Shown: in pieces, positions 50,588 to 61,767 of the stretch
Layout of the letters: every line of letters begins with the position of its first letter
Numbering within the stretch: position 1 is the stretch's first letter
Assembly: GCA_027578815.1 (NCBI GenBank)
Contig: JANBTH010000009.1
Coordinates: 12,486 to 76,485 of the forward strand
Direction of reading: 5' to 3'
DNA length: 64,000 nucleotides
Source of the DNA: Coemansia sp. RSA 1804
Lineage: Eukaryota > Kickxellomycota > Kickxellomycetes > Kickxellales > Kickxellaceae
The notes under the pieces: generated by a model
The model's database searches: none
What the model was told of the DNA's origin: nothing
What the model saw: the letters and a program-made list of their open reading frames with translations, nothing else
Translations under genes and position numbers: made by a program

Positions 50588-52879
50588 ATGACAAGGGAAT
50601 CGACGCCGGAGTCGTCGCACTCAAGCGACGAAGCAAGAAACGATCCATACGTGGCAGAAGATGCCGTTGCCAAGGACAACCAGGAAGCAGGGCGCGCATT
50701 CGTTGACGCGATGTTTGACAGCAAAAAGGTAGCAGCAGCGCCAACAGAGCCGCGGTCGATTCTGATGTCGCAGAAGCTCAGCCGAGTGCACTCGAACGCT
50801 GTGCTTCCGCAGATGTCGCCGCGTACGCCAATGTCAAGCGCAATGGATGCATCGCACCACAGCAACATGCCGCCGCTGTCGCTGGACAACGATGTGAGTG
50901 CAGATACAACAGCAGCAGCCGGTGCAGCAGCAGCAGCAGCAGCAGCAGCAGCGCAGCAGGACGAGGATGTGGCCGGCGAGCGGCTGGAGCGCGAGATCCG
51001 CAAGATGATGATGCAGACGGATCTGGCGGCTGGCGAGGAGAGCGACGATGAGCAGCAGCGCATCGGGCGCGCATTGGTGCGGTGCATGGAGCTGCGCGAC
51101 AAGTACATGGGACTCAGTCGGCAGCGCGAGACGGACAATCCGCGCAACAGCAAGGACTGGAAGGTGTATCCGCCAGCGCCAGCCCCCGCATGGCGCAACT
51201 ACAAAGAGCCGGAGCCCAGCGTTGCGGTGGAGTTTGACCTGGCGCAGTGCGCGATTCCGGGAGCCGATCCGGACGGATGCACGTTTGAGCTGGGCGAAGA
51301 CGGAATCTACGCTGTGCGCGACGGAAGCGGCGAAGCAGTCAGCCAGGCGCCGTCGATTAAGGAGTTCTACACGGATCTGGAGTTTGTGCAGGACACGGTG
51401 GCCGACGGCCCAGTCAAGACCTGGGCGTTCCGGCGGCTGCGGTATCTGGATGCGCGGTGGCAGCTGTATGTGCTGCTAAACGAGCGCGAGGAGACGCTGC
51501 AGTCGAAGATGGTGCCGCATCGCGACCTGTACAATGTGCGCAAGGTGGACGGCCACGTGCATCTTGCCAGCGCGATGAACCAGAAGCACCTTCTGCGCTT
51601 CATCAAGTACAAGCTGAAGACCGAGCCCGAGCGCCAGGTGGTAGTGCGCGACGGCAAGACGCTGACGCTGCGGCAGGTGTTTGAGTCGCTGAACCTGACG
51701 GCGTACGATCTGTCGATTGACACGCTTGACATGCATGCGCACAAGGGCGCGTACCACCGCTTCGACAAGTTCAATCTCAAGTACAATCCGATCGGCGAGT
51801 CGCGGCTGCGCGAGATCTTCATGAAGACCGACAACTACATCCAGGGCGAGTTCTTTGCGCAGCTGACAAAGGAGGTTGTGTCTGATCTGGAGCAGTCCAA
51901 GTACCAGATGGCCGAGTACCGCGTATCCATCTACGGCGGATCCCGCAGCGAGTGGGACAAGCTGGCTGCGTGGGTTGTCGACAACAAGGTCTTCTCCAGC
52001 AATGTGCGCTGGCTGGTGCAGCTTCCGCGGCTGTACGGCGTCTTCAAGGCAAACGGCGCGGTGCAGAACTTTGAGCAGATGCTGGCCAACATCTTCGAGC
52101 CGCTGTTCGAGGTCACCCGCGATCCGCGCTCGCATCCCAAGCTGCACGTGTTTCTTCAGCGCGTGGTTGGCTTCGACTCGGTTGACGACGAGTCGCGGCC
52201 CGAGCGCCGGCTCCACCGCAAGTTCCCGCCTCCGCGCGAGTGGTCCGACTCCAAGAATCCGCCGTACTCGTACTACTGCTACTTCACAATGGCCAATCTG
52301 TGCACGCTCAACCAATGGCGCATCCGTCGCGGCCTGTGCTCGTTTGTCTTCCGTCCGCATGCAGGCGAGGCCGGCGACCCCGACCATCTGGCTGCCGCCT
52401 TCCTGACAGCGCAGGCCATCAACCACGGCATTCTGCTGCGCAAGATACCTGCGCTGGAGTATCTGTACTATCTGCAGCAGATCGGCCTGGCGATGTCGCC
52501 GCTGTCAAACAATGCGCTGTTCCTTGTCTACGAGCGCAACCCATTCAACACATACTTCCAGCGCGGGCTCAACGTTGCGCTGTCAACCGACGATCCGCTG
52601 CAGTTCCACTTCACCAAGGAGCCGCTGATGGAGGAGTACTCCATTGCTGCGCAGATCTGGAAGTACACCAGCGTCGACATGTGCGAGCTGGCTATGAACT
52701 CTGTTGTGCAGAGCGGCTTTGAGTCGGAGATCAAGCGCCACTGGGTTGGTCGCGACTACTTGGAGACCGGCCAGACCGAGGTCCACAAGACCAACGTGCC
52801 GCTGTGTCGGCTGCGGTACCGTGCGACCACGCTTGAGCAGGAGCATGCGCTGATTTCGACGATGATCAAGAAAAATTAG
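50588..52879 (+). CDS. AMD1: AMP deaminase
   Basis: A 763-residue enzyme that deaminates AMP to IMP, controlling the adenylate pool and energy charge in the cytosol. ATG 50588 (MTRESTPES) is the first Met; the 5 codons upstream begin at GTG. The N-terminal regulatory region (1-210) is divergent and has a poly-Ala tract (about 112-125). The catalytic barrel contains the metal-binding HVHLASAMNQKHLLRFIK, DMHAHKGAYHRFDKFNLKYNP, the STDDPLQFHFTKEPLMEEY block with the catalytic Asp pair, and ending SVVQSGFESEIKRHWVG. Length agrees with yeast Amd1 (about 810). Intronless with strong GC3 bias. Confidence 0.97.
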   Translation: MTRESTPESSHSSDEARNDPYVAEDAVAKDNQEAGRAFVDAMFDSKKVAAAPTEPRSILMSQKLSRVHSNAVLPQMSPRTPMSSAMDASHHSNMPPLSLDNDVSADTTAAAGAAAAAAAAAAQQDEDVAGERLEREIRKMMMQTDLAAGEESDDEQQRIGRALVRCMELRDKYMGLSRQRETDNPRNSKDWKVYPPAPAPAWRNYKEPEPSVAVEFDLAQCAIPGADPDGCTFELGEDGIYAVRDGSGEAVSQAPSIKEFYTDLEFVQDTVADGPVKTWAFRRLRYLDARWQLYVLLNEREETLQSKMVPHRDLYNVRKVDGHVHLASAMNQKHLLRFIKYKLKTEPERQVVVRDGKTLTLRQVFESLNLTAYDLSIDTLDMHAHKGAYHRFDKFNLKYNPIGESRLREIFMKTDNYIQGEFFAQLTKEVVSDLEQSKYQMAEYRVSIYGGSRSEWDKLAAWVVDNKVFSSNVRWLVQLPRLYGVFKANGAVQNFEQMLANIFEPLFEVTRDPRSHPKLHVFLQRVVGFDSVDDESRPERRLHRKFPPPREWSDSKNPPYSYYCYFTMANLCTLNQWRIRRGLCSFVFRPHAGEAGDPDHLAAAFLTAQAINHGILLRKIPALEYLYYLQQIGLAMSPLSNNALFLVYERNPFNTYFQRGLNVALSTDDPLQFHFTKEPLMEEYSIAAQIWKYTSVDMCELAMNSVVQSGFESEIKRHWVGRDYLETGQTEVHKTNVPLCRLRYRATTLEQEHALISTMIKKN

Positions 52880-54899
52880 ATCGACGCTGTGTGATCAGAT
52901 CCCCGCGTATCGTGTGCTAGTTAAATCTGTTTCTATTTCTATTTTTTTGGCGCCTGTGCGTGCGTATGAGCATTTTGGGGGAAAGAGAAGGAGTATTTTT
53001 TACTTTGCTGTGTGAAGGAAGAAAGGAGGCTTTTGGTAATCGGATATGTGGAGTTGGAGGACATATCCCATCCCATCCCATCCTTTCATGCATACATAAA
53101 AACTGATGAGAAGCAAAAGTGAAAAAGGAAAAGCTCGGGGTGTTTTTGCCTCTTCTTCTGAATGTTTGATGCGCGGTTTGGGGAGTGGGTGCTGTTCTTT
53201 TATTTCGTTGTTGTTTTTTTGGGCAGGGGGGTGCAAGAGCTGAAAAATAAGTAAATTTGTTAGCAGAACAAGAACACCATGACATGACATGACAACAATC
53301 TGAGCGAAAAAAAAAAGAAAAAGACCCGTGCCCTACTTTTTTTTCCACCTCTGCTATTCCATTCAATGCGATTCTGCACTTGTGCTTATGCTTGTGCTTG
53401 CTGCTCACGCTAGCCAGCCAGCCAGCCGGCTGGTCATCTATCTGTCTGCCTGTGTGGCTCAAGCGAGGAAAAAGAAAAAGGGTTTCAAGTCGGCCTATTC
53501 TTTTATCTTTTTAATACGCATTAAATGTATGCGATTCTGCTGCTGTCATTGTTTGTTGGCACGAGATGAAGAAATGGAAAAAAGGAGATTTCGGATTTTA
53601 TGGAATTTTTTTATGCCATGTGGCTATTATATTGTTTCAATAAACGGGGGATGGGGTAGAGTGAACAGAAAATAGGTTTTTTTGGACTCGGAGAACAGAA
53701 GCATTTTTCTCTATTTCTCTTTTATCTTCGTTGTCAATGCCGTTACTCATTTCAATAGGCATAAGGCAGTGCTAGGCGGACATGTCGGATTATTACCGTC
53801 CGTGCTTAAAGACGGATAGATAAAAATAGAAACCGAAATAATAGACGATTAGTTGGCATGTTACTTGTTGGCTAGTTGGCCGGGGGTGGTCTTTTCACCC
53901 TCTTTTTTTTTGGTCTCTTGAGTGTTGCATAATGTGGTCGTGCTTTTTACGTAACCAAGCGGTGGAAGAAAAAGAAAGATGTGAGGGATGGGGGGAGAGG
54001 CGCTGACATGTGTAAAGAAAAATGAGTGTATGCGCTCTATTCCATTTCCTGCCTCCTCCTTTTTTTCCAATTCTTTTCTTTTTTGATTTCGAGTGTTAGT
54101 CATTATCCGGGCCACAGAAATAGAGAACCATGGCCTGGCAAACGTTGTAGTCCCGCCTGGTTTCTCTTTCTCAATTTTTTATTTTTATTTTCCGCCTGCA
54201 AAAAAGCAAAAAGCACAAAAAAAATCTCCTGGCCGTTCACACGGGGAATTATCCCATGCAACGAAGCATTGGCCATACACAGCAGACGCATGAGGAAAAT
54301 AAAGATAGAAGAAGCAGCAACAAAAATGTAAGAAAAAGTGCAACAAAAACGCAATGCATGTAACATGCATGAGGAAAGGAATAAAGGAACATTTGCAAAA
54401 AAAGTTGCAGCCAAAAAAAAAAGGTCAGTTGGCAATGACCACCCCCCAAACGCCCTCTCCCCCCTCCTTTCCACCCTCTAGCCCCCTCCCAGAGCTTCTC
54501 GGCTGGAGAACGAGCTTCTTTCATGCTCTCCTTTTGTTTTCTACGCTATACGCCCTGTGCGAGGAAGAGGGGAATAGAAAAACAAGCTCCCGTTGTTGTT
54601 TTTTTTTCGGTCGAGCCTATTTTATTTTTGATATACTTTACTATCTTTTCCAATGAATAAACGCTAGCGGTGAGACGGGCCTTATAAAAAAGCACCCGAG
54701 AACTCTGCCCCACCTCCAAATCTCAACCTCGGGTTTTTTCTTTTCTTCTCCTCCTCGTCAGTAGTCCGTCAGTTCCTATCCCATCCATCGTCGATTTCCT
54801 CAGCAACATTTATCTTTCTCCACTTTTTTCTCCTTCTCTCACAACAACTCCACACCGCTTGTACAACAAACCCAACTAACTTTCATTACCAGGAAAAAG
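52880..54899. other. 2-kb intergenic region
   Basis: No credible gene, though several ORFs of 80-180 codons are open. Short tandem tracts: ATCCC (53061-53083), ACATG (53277-53292), GCCA (53412-53428). The dehydrogenase TATA box (TATAAAA) is at 54683-54689, followed by a CT-rich leader. Confidence 0.4.
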
Positions 54900-55919
54900 A
54901 TGGTGTCCCAAGAGAATATGACGGCGGCCAGCTGGGAGGAGCTGGGCAAGATCAGCATCATCCAGAAGCCAATGCCCGAGCTGAAGGCCGGCGAGCTCCT
55001 GATCCGCGTGGCAGCGTCGGGAATCTGCGGAACCGACATGCACATCTGCAACGGCGAGACGCCGCACGCCAGCCGCCACGCCACGGTGGGACACGAGTTC
55101 TCAGGCTACGTGGAGGCCATCCACCCCGAGACGGTCACGTCGGCATCGATTGGCGACCTCGTTGCCATCGACCCAAACAACGCCTGCCACCAGTGCGGAT
55201 TCTGCCGCTCCAAGAAGTACCATCTGTGCGCGTCGCTGCGGTGCATCGGCGTGACATGCGACGGCGGCATGGCCAAGTACGTCGCGGTGCCGTCGGGATC
55301 GGTCTACGTCACCGAGAACGTTTCGCCCGAGGTTGCGTCGCTGGCCGAGCCGCTGTCGTGCGTGGTGCACGCCGTTGACGTCGGCTGCATCAAGACCGGC
55401 GACCGCGTGCTTGTTGTCGGCGCCGGCCCCATCGGACTGATGGTCACTGCGCTGTGCTCCACCGGCGGCGCCCACGTCACCGTCACCGACATCAACGAGA
55501 TGCGTCTGCAGCGGGCTTCCGAATTTGGCGCAGCCGTCACAACCTCCAGCGTCGACATTGGCGGCGACCCGACGCTTGGCTTTGGCTTCGATGTTGTCTA
55601 CGAGTGCGTCGGCCGCCCCGAGACCATGCTCAACGCCGTCAACTGCGCCAAGGCCGGCGGCACCGTCGTGTGGGTTGGCGTTGCCAAGCCCGGCGCCACT
55701 GTCCCGATCTCGCCGTTCGACGTCTACCACCGCGAGCTCACCATCAAGTCCACCTACACAAACCCCTACGGAATGGGCCGCGCTGTCAAGATCCTCTCCG
55801 ACAACAAGGTCGACTGGAGCAAGCTCATCACACACACCTTTACGCTCGACCAGTTTGACGCTGCCTGGGAAATCTTCAAGAGCGGCGCCGGCCTCAAGGT
55901 CTGCATCAAGCCCAACTAA
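54900..55919 (+). CDS. Zinc-dependent alcohol/polyol dehydrogenase (MDR)
   Basis: A 339-residue medium-chain dehydrogenase. Catalytic zinc ligands C43 (GICGTD), H65-E66 (GHEFSG) and E150; structural zinc ligands C96, C99, C102 and C110. The Rossmann motif is GAGPIG (174-179), followed by VTDINEMR, whose Asp favours NAD over NADP. The best fit is the polyol branch (sorbitol, xylitol, arabinitol or threonine dehydrogenases); the exact substrate cannot be fixed from motifs. An NAD-linked arabinitol or sorbitol oxidation role in sugar-alcohol metabolism is likely. Cytosolic; no targeting signal. Intronless, TATA box 215 bp upstream. Confidence 0.92.
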   Translation: MVSQENMTAASWEELGKISIIQKPMPELKAGELLIRVAASGICGTDMHICNGETPHASRHATVGHEFSGYVEAIHPETVTSASIGDLVAIDPNNACHQCGFCRSKKYHLCASLRCIGVTCDGGMAKYVAVPSGSVYVTENVSPEVASLAEPLSCVVHAVDVGCIKTGDRVLVVGAGPIGLMVTALCSTGGAHVTVTDINEMRLQRASEFGAAVTTSSVDIGGDPTLGFGFDVVYECVGRPETMLNAVNCAKAGGTVVWVGVAKPGATVPISPFDVYHRELTIKSTYTNPYGMGRAVKILSDNKVDWSKLITHTFTLDQFDAAWEIFKSGAGLKVCIKPN

Positions 55920-56305
55920 GCTCTGTCAGCTTGAGCGTTTGCTTGCCTTCTCTTGTTTATTTGTGCCGCCCTTCTTTCCCCCTGAAAGCAGCGGCGGCGG
56001 GCAAAGCGTAGCATTACAATATATTTATTTTTTTTTATCTATAATATACTTTACTTTCTTCATTTCTCACATCTTGGTTGTCTTCAGAATATGCAAGCAG
56101 CCTATCGACACACCTGCATACACATATTAAAATGCTTGGTCACGCATTTCAAACAAGTACTTGGTCATTGCTTTCTCTGGTCGCTTGTCACATTATGAAC
56201 AGAATAGACATGACATGGAGCCAATCCTCAACGCCATTTATTGCACTTTAACATGTGCTGATTTTTTAGAATTTAATTTGATAACAAACAGTAACAAAAA
56301 AATTA

Positions 56306-56446
56306 CTAGGATGCTACTTTCTCATATGTTGCCTTGGTAAAACATTCGGTGCATACATAATCAGTCTTTCGAAAACATTTTGCTAATCCTGATTTACACG
56401 TTGTTTTCTTTTCAACCTTGCACTTGATGCATACTTTTGTACACAT
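56306..56446 (-). CDS. Cys-rich micro-protein (partial or spliced gene)
   Basis: A 46-residue ORF from ATG 56446 with seven cysteines: MCTKVCIKCKVEKKTTC, SGLAKCFRKTDYVC and TEC. Spacing suggests one or two zinc knuckles, but it differs from the 10-16 kb zinc-ribbon family. The frame stays open upstream without ATG, and an ATTATTTTCAG acceptor-like sequence at about 56480 (minus strand) suggests an unseen 5' exon. Function unknown. Confidence 0.4.
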   Translation of the reverse strand: MCTKVCIKCKVEKKTTCKSGLAKCFRKTDYVCTECFTKATYEKVAS

Positions 56447-56539
56447 TTTAATTTGGTTAATGCAATTAAAAATACGCTGAAAATAATGCGGACTAATTAA
56501 ATAATATGCTATAGCTTTTTGTTTTTCTTTGGTTGTCAA

Positions 56540-57110
56540 GAGATAAGGATTTTATCTTGTTTTATAGTCCAAAGAATCCAACTTTTTTTCAAAAGAATAT
56601 TAATGTATAATCCAACAACAGCATTTCAGATCATGTCCTTTTCATATTCAAATTTCCGCGTTTCTAATTAAGTGCATCTAATTGTCATTTTTAATTACTA
56701 CATTGCTTTTTATAACAGATTTATACTATTTAATGAATACGCTTATAAATCATATATCGTGTATCTAATGATATTTTCTGTATCTAAATATTTCTTAATT
56801 AACAAGACGCATCTTGCCGATGATAGATTGGTATTTTTCCCAAGACAATATTTATTATGAAACTCTCTTTTTGCTGTGGCATAGCTAATCTGGTATAGTT
56901 AATTGGAATTTGTTTAAGAAATCAATAGTAGCTAAAAATATGTATTATTGCATTATACAAAGAATAAGCAGAAACTGCTATTCAAATTATCATTGTACAA
57001 TGATTCAATATACTATGCAAAAAATAAAAGACAATTTATGAAAGTGCTCTTTATCTTTACTTTGCTACACTTTTCTATACTTTAAAATTGCATTATACTA
57101 GAGTTTCATT
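56540..57110. other. AT-rich intergenic DNA
   Basis: Upstream region of the F-box gene; no gene or repeat supported. Confidence 0.35.
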
Positions 57111-58703
57111 ATGCATATCAACGACTTGCCTGTGGAAATACTTTACCAAATTATTAGATTCACACTAAAGCGCCATGTACTGACAAACATACACAACAAG
57201 AATAAATTCCATGTTATCCACTGTTGCAGACATTGGAGAATGGTTGCTCTTCCAATAGTATATCAATACTTGCTATATAACGAAGATGACACTGGAAAAG
57301 TTGATAGCAATCTCTTGCTGTTTGAATGTTCACAAAACAACCCCTTGACTGATACAATGGTTATTTCATTAAGCAAATGCAAAAACATTGTGCTGTTTGC
57401 ACAAAATCTATGCTACCAACTAAAATCACAAAAATATAACTTGAAAGGTATTAAACAGCTCCAAATTTCATTTGATTTTGACAGTATTCCATATGTCGAG
57501 GGATTGAACACTTGTGACAAAATGCTTGAAGAGTTGTATATTTCTATATCACAGCTTGCTCACATTGTGCCTAATGTTACCAATTTGCATTTGCTTTGCA
57601 TACAAATAGGAGAGTTGGAATCCAAGTTTGCAGGAAGGCTTGTCTATGAGTATTCACAGCAGTTGAAAATTTTAAAAGGTGTAACATACATTTATTCAGA
57701 AAAGCCCCTGCTGCTAAAATCAATTCAACACCTAGAATTCTACTGGCTTGCTGGCAAAGAACCATGTACAATAAAATTCGATTCAGATTTAATCAGACAT
57801 ATTGAGCTGGGGCCAATTTTATCAAACTTCTCATGGAGAAATATTGTTGATAAAAAAGATACAAACAGCATAACATTTAAAAATTTAGAAAAGCTTGTTA
57901 TGTTCTATAATTTAAAAAATACACCACTTTCTCAGCAAGAAAAATCCAAATGGAAAATTTGCTTAGACCACACAATTTGCTTGTCATTTCCAAAGGTAAA
58001 AGAAATAAAAACTAATGTATGTGCTGCAAGTGCATTGTTACTAGGCACAGCAAAGCTTTCACCAATTCTTAATAAATTAACAATATACATTGACATGGAT
58101 GCAAACATTACATTTATAAACATTTCCATCAACCCAGAAATTCAAAATTATTTGAACAACTGCCTACAAGCAGACAATAATCAAGGATGCAGTTTTACCA
58201 CAGCTCAAAAATTATTATTATTAAACACCAAATGCCAAAACACAACATTTGTTGTAGACAGCATTAGCTTGATTGTAAATAATGACAGCTTTGCATGGCC
58301 AGCTATTAAAAACATGGAAATAACACTAAATGTTGATCCGGAACTGTTGCTAATCATTATACACAAATTTACATTAATTAACCACATGCTTCTGTACAGA
58401 TTAAACACAAAAAATATTGCAAATAGCCCAATATCAGATGTGCTACGCTCTAAGCAATGGTCAAATGTGCAGCCACTTGACTCTACATTACACACGCTGG
58501 TTATTCAAGATGAATATGGGCCAAAAGTGCTAGTTGCGTTATATTACATATACATTGCAATGCATCTTCCCAATTTAAAGAAAATTGTGTTTTCTGAAAG
58601 GTATATCCATGCATTCAATAGCCAGAAAAGCAAATGGCAACACACATTTACCCACTTGACTGATATACAAGCAATTGACAAGGGCGCATATAAAATTTCA
58701 TAA
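57111..58703 (+). CDS. F-box protein
   Basis: A 530-residue protein with an N-terminal F-box (about 1-45): INDLPVEILYQIIRF, then HVIHCCRHWRMVALPIVYQ, the fungal pattern that recruits substrates to SCF ubiquitin ligase through Skp1. The rest has no named repeat but alternates hydrophobic strands and helices with Leu/Ile-rich segments (NLHLLCIQIGELE, LEKLVMFYNL, PNLKKIVF), consistent with degenerate leucine-rich repeats. Codons are extremely AT-rich, unlike the GC-rich genes ending at 55.9 kb. It begins at the first ATG and has no frame breaks. Such F-box genes are often expanded in basal fungi. Confidence 0.8.
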   Translation: MHINDLPVEILYQIIRFTLKRHVLTNIHNKNKFHVIHCCRHWRMVALPIVYQYLLYNEDDTGKVDSNLLLFECSQNNPLTDTMVISLSKCKNIVLFAQNLCYQLKSQKYNLKGIKQLQISFDFDSIPYVEGLNTCDKMLEELYISISQLAHIVPNVTNLHLLCIQIGELESKFAGRLVYEYSQQLKILKGVTYIYSEKPLLLKSIQHLEFYWLAGKEPCTIKFDSDLIRHIELGPILSNFSWRNIVDKKDTNSITFKNLEKLVMFYNLKNTPLSQQEKSKWKICLDHTICLSFPKVKEIKTNVCAASALLLGTAKLSPILNKLTIYIDMDANITFINISINPEIQNYLNNCLQADNNQGCSFTTAQKLLLLNTKCQNTTFVVDSISLIVNNDSFAWPAIKNMEITLNVDPELLLIIIHKFTLINHMLLYRLNTKNIANSPISDVLRSKQWSNVQPLDSTLHTLVIQDEYGPKVLVALYYIYIAMHLPNLKKIVFSERYIHAFNSQKSKWQHTFTHLTDIQAIDKGAYKIS

Positions 58704-58844
58704 AATTAAACAAATTACAATTTTATTATAATCATAAAAAAGTAACTAATTTAATAAAAATGCTTCTCTTTTAATCTTTAGCTTTACTTCTAGCTGTTAA
58801 TAACAATAGTAACATGAATACTTACTCTGCAGCTAGTTTTTAAT

Positions 58845-58940
58845 CTACTTTTTCTTGGGTTTTTTTGCAGGTGGTGCTGGAGGTGGACGAGGTGTATGTG
58901 GGCCACCATTTGCAATAGAACTTTCTAATGAGCAAGACAT
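58845..58940 (-). CDS. Possible 31-residue Pro/Lys-rich peptide
   Basis: ATG 58940 opens MSCSLESSIANGG, then PHTPRPPPAPPAKKPKKK and a stop. The composition (Pro-rich, then a Lys tail) is unusual for AT-rich random DNA, which would give Lys, Asn, Ile and Phe, and the local GC is raised. It resembles the other very small MS-starting genes of these blocks. Could be an exon of a spliced gene. Weak support. Confidence 0.35.
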   Translation of the reverse strand: MSCSLESSIANGGPHTPRPPPAPPAKKPKKK

Positions 58941-59530
58941 TGCAGAATATACTGTTATTATTTAGTAGCTTTTTACTTTTTACTTTATTAATGAAAAATT
59001 GATGAATGTAAAGTTGAAGATGCATGCAGTAATTTTATCTTTTTATATCATTTTAAATTATTCTACAGCAAACACTAGCAAGTAATATTATATTAATTAT
59101 GCAAAAGCACTTGCCCCAACAATTTTACCTTTACTAAAAATTTAATTATAAAAAGCCTTGTCTTTGTACAATGCATTTCATTGTATTTTTTATTTGTAGC
59201 TTTTGTAATAAAGGTTAGTTTTAATTAATTAAAATTTGTGTAAACATTGCAATAAACACAATGGCACAATAGCCAAAAGCAATCTTTAACCAAAGAATTT
59301 AGTTTATAATATAAAGAAATAAAGTAAAGATTAAGGCTTTGAAAATATTATTCACCCTGTGTCAGAAAAACTATATGGCCACTGTATTAATATTTAATGT
59401 AGTACTAACAACAATTTGCATAAATAGTCTGGTTTGTGATGCTGTTAAACTGTTTTATTTATTTAAAATTCTATTATTTTATTACTACTATAATTTATAT
59501 TATTCTGCCACTATTCAAACTATTTCAATA

Positions 59531-59737
59531 ATGAGTGAAAGAAGAAATCGCTATATGGAAGAAACTGAGGCATGGAAGAATAAAATAAAAGGTAATGCTG
59601 AAAAAGTTAATAAACGAAGGCTAGCAGAAATAAATGCAAATGAGAAAGAGGCAAACAGATTTGATAAAAAACCTATGAACACAAGGAAACCCAAGAAAGT
59701 AAAAAAGAGTAAACAAGATAATCAGTCTGAAAAGTAA
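59531..59737 (+). CDS. Small highly basic helical protein
   Basis: 68 residues from ATG 59531 (MSERRNRYMEETEAWKNKIKG). This internal start is preferred over 59339, whose extra 64 residues are hydrophobic AT-rich leader sequence and do not begin at ATG. The protein is a long charged amphipathic helix (about 1-48) with a basic tail, TRKPKKVKKSKQDNQSEK, suggesting nucleic-acid binding or a nuclear location. No family recognised. Confidence 0.45.
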   Translation: MSERRNRYMEETEAWKNKIKGNAEKVNKRRLAEINANEKEANRFDKKPMNTRKPKKVKKSKQDNQSEK

Positions 59738-60247
59738 CAACCATTGCAGTACAAATAACAAGTTAATACTTTATGGCATTATATAATTACTAATTTAATA
59801 GCCATTACCTCACTTTTGAATATAATAATATATTTTTAAATTAATACAGAAACAATGATCAGAAAAGTGGGTCAGTGCTTTAAACAATTTAATTGGCAAT
59901 TGTCATATTTGGGTCAAGAGGAAGAAAGAGACATGTACTTTAACCATAAATGCTAATTTCAATTTTTATTTGCTTTTCTTACACAATGCAGCCTTATATT
60001 GCATAATTAAACATTAGTTTACTTTTGTACTTTTCTTTTTTATTTCCTTTAGTTTGTTAAATTTATTTCTAGTCTTAACACTCAAATAAACACAATATTA
60101 AATTGCCCATGTCAGGTGATAAATAGTCAATGACAGTTGGGTTTAGTAGCCAATCATTGAGCTTAAATTTTTCTAACCCCAATTTAACTAGAATGTATAT
60201 ATGACACTATAATTTTAATCCTTTTAATCTAATCTTATCTAATCATT
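59738..60247. other. AT-rich intergenic DNA
   Basis: Nothing recognisable. Confidence 0.35.
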
Positions 60248-60502
60248 TTAATTTTCATGGTGTATATATTTTATAAAATATTTACTTTTATTGAATATAT
60301 TATTTGCTTCATCTTCTTTTATATTCCTATCATTTTCAATTTGTTTAATTACTTTTTCATTAAGGCTGCTCACCACTGTATTTTTGTTATTATCACCAAT
60401 TATTTCCTCAGCAACATATGTTTTCCCATATTATGTTGTAACCTGAAGCCTTGCCATCACTGCAGATGTTTCTAATTGTTTCTGTGGTGTTGCTATACTC
60501 AT
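60248..60502 (-). pseudogene. Paralogue of the 74-residue gene, with an in-frame stop
   Basis: From ATG 60502 the frame encodes MSIATPQKQLETSAVMARLQVTT, meets TAA at codon 24 (60431-60433), then continues in the same frame for 60 more codons: YGKTYVAEEIIGDNNK, then VIKQI, EDEANNIFNKSK and a stop at 60248-60250. The distal part matches residues of the 62039-62263 protein (AIKEI, SDRAKEIFEAGKK): I-K-x-I then D/E-x-A-x-x-I-F-x-x-x-K. Its 5' flank also aligns with that gene's. A nonsense-disrupted gene copy, unless the TAA is bypassed. Confidence 0.6.
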
Positions 60503-60559
60503 TTTATTAGTAGATGTTTAAAGTAAATTAACAGATAGAATGGGCAATAAAAATGTAAG

Positions 60560-60800
60560 ATAATTGAATAGATTCTGACATTATGTAAAATTTCAGACAG
60601 ACTAGACAGATCATTTATATATTAGACAGATTTTATACAACTTGTGTAAAAACCTGCATGCAAAAATTTAATACTAATATAAGTGTTTATCTTATGTCAG
60701 ATGATAATAATGATGCAACAATTATGCATTAAAAATCATGAAAGCCAGGAGCTATTCATAGGCACAAATTAAAAATGAATAATATTACCACATGTTTTGG
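60560..60800 (-). promoter_or_regulatory. Duplicated 5' flank, copy 1
   Basis: Aligns with 62385-62560. Shared blocks: TTGAATAGATTC, TACTAATATAAGTGT, GATGATAATAATGATG, CAACAATTATGCA and TATTACCACATG. The GATGATAAT block lies about 190 bp upstream of ATG 60502, the same distance as in copy 2. Confidence 0.6.
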
Positions 60801-61767
60801 TTACATCCAATGTTGTGTTTCTTCATTATGTGGCATCATGTTAATCAATTAAGAGAGATTTGTTACCACAGATCAAGCATAACATAAATACAAGTCCTTC
60901 ACATATTATTTTTAAGTTTCTCCTTTACTTAGTGTTTTTGCTTTTTATTTTCAAACAATTAGCTAGTAATTGTTAACTGGCAGCACAACTTATAGAAGCC
61001 AGAAAAAGTATATGTGATTTAAATGTCTATATTTGCAAACAAGTTACTCAAGCTCCAGACAAGATAGAGATACACACATAATACCATTAAAAGGCTTTAA
61101 TGTAATAAAACAAGAAATAATAATTATAAAATTTTAAAACAATTAACTCAATGAAAGCCATTTCCAAGTTGCATAAAAAAGCAATTGCTTTTTTATTGAA
61201 CATTCTTTTAAATAAAAATTAATTGAAGTACATTAAATTGCCCCATCTGCATTCTACAAAATTTTACCTTTTTAATACTCTATGAAGCTTGTTAGCAAAA
61301 CCAATAAAAAAGCATTTTTATTATCTTGATAGTGGTAATTTCCATTAAAAATAGCTGTAGCACCTGGTCTAAGCATTGCCACAGTACAGCATGTTGCCAA
61401 CAGGTTGGCAAATAAAATAAGTTTTGCTGTGTGCATAAAATTACAACTGGGAAAAGTAAACTACTGGGAGTATTTCTAGATTACTCTAAAAAGTTTAAAA
61501 TTACAGCATATGTTAAAATGGAATGCCCTTTTCTCCATGCAAACAATCGGGTGCAATTGTCAAGTCCAAGAAGTCTCCTTCTTTTTTAAAATGCAAGACT
61601 TGACTGGACAAATGCCTACAAGGACTGAACCATGGATAGCTGGAAATGTGTTGTGTGGTCAAAAAAGATCAAAACTAGTTGTTTTAAATTTAACAAACAT
61701 CACTATGCACCAAAACACAACCCTGAGAAAGTCCAACCATGCCATGCTGACAAGACAGTCAAGCATT
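60801..61767. other. AT-rich DNA without a supported gene
   Basis: Overlapping ORFs at 61510-61839 run into the left inverted-repeat arm and have no conserved frame between arms, so they are not called. A Cys/His-rich frame at 61632-61817 is noted but unsupported. Confidence 0.3.

Noticed and set aside
52917..53462. 181-codon minus-strand ORF
   Set aside because: Made of low-complexity tracts in the AMP deaminase 3' region.
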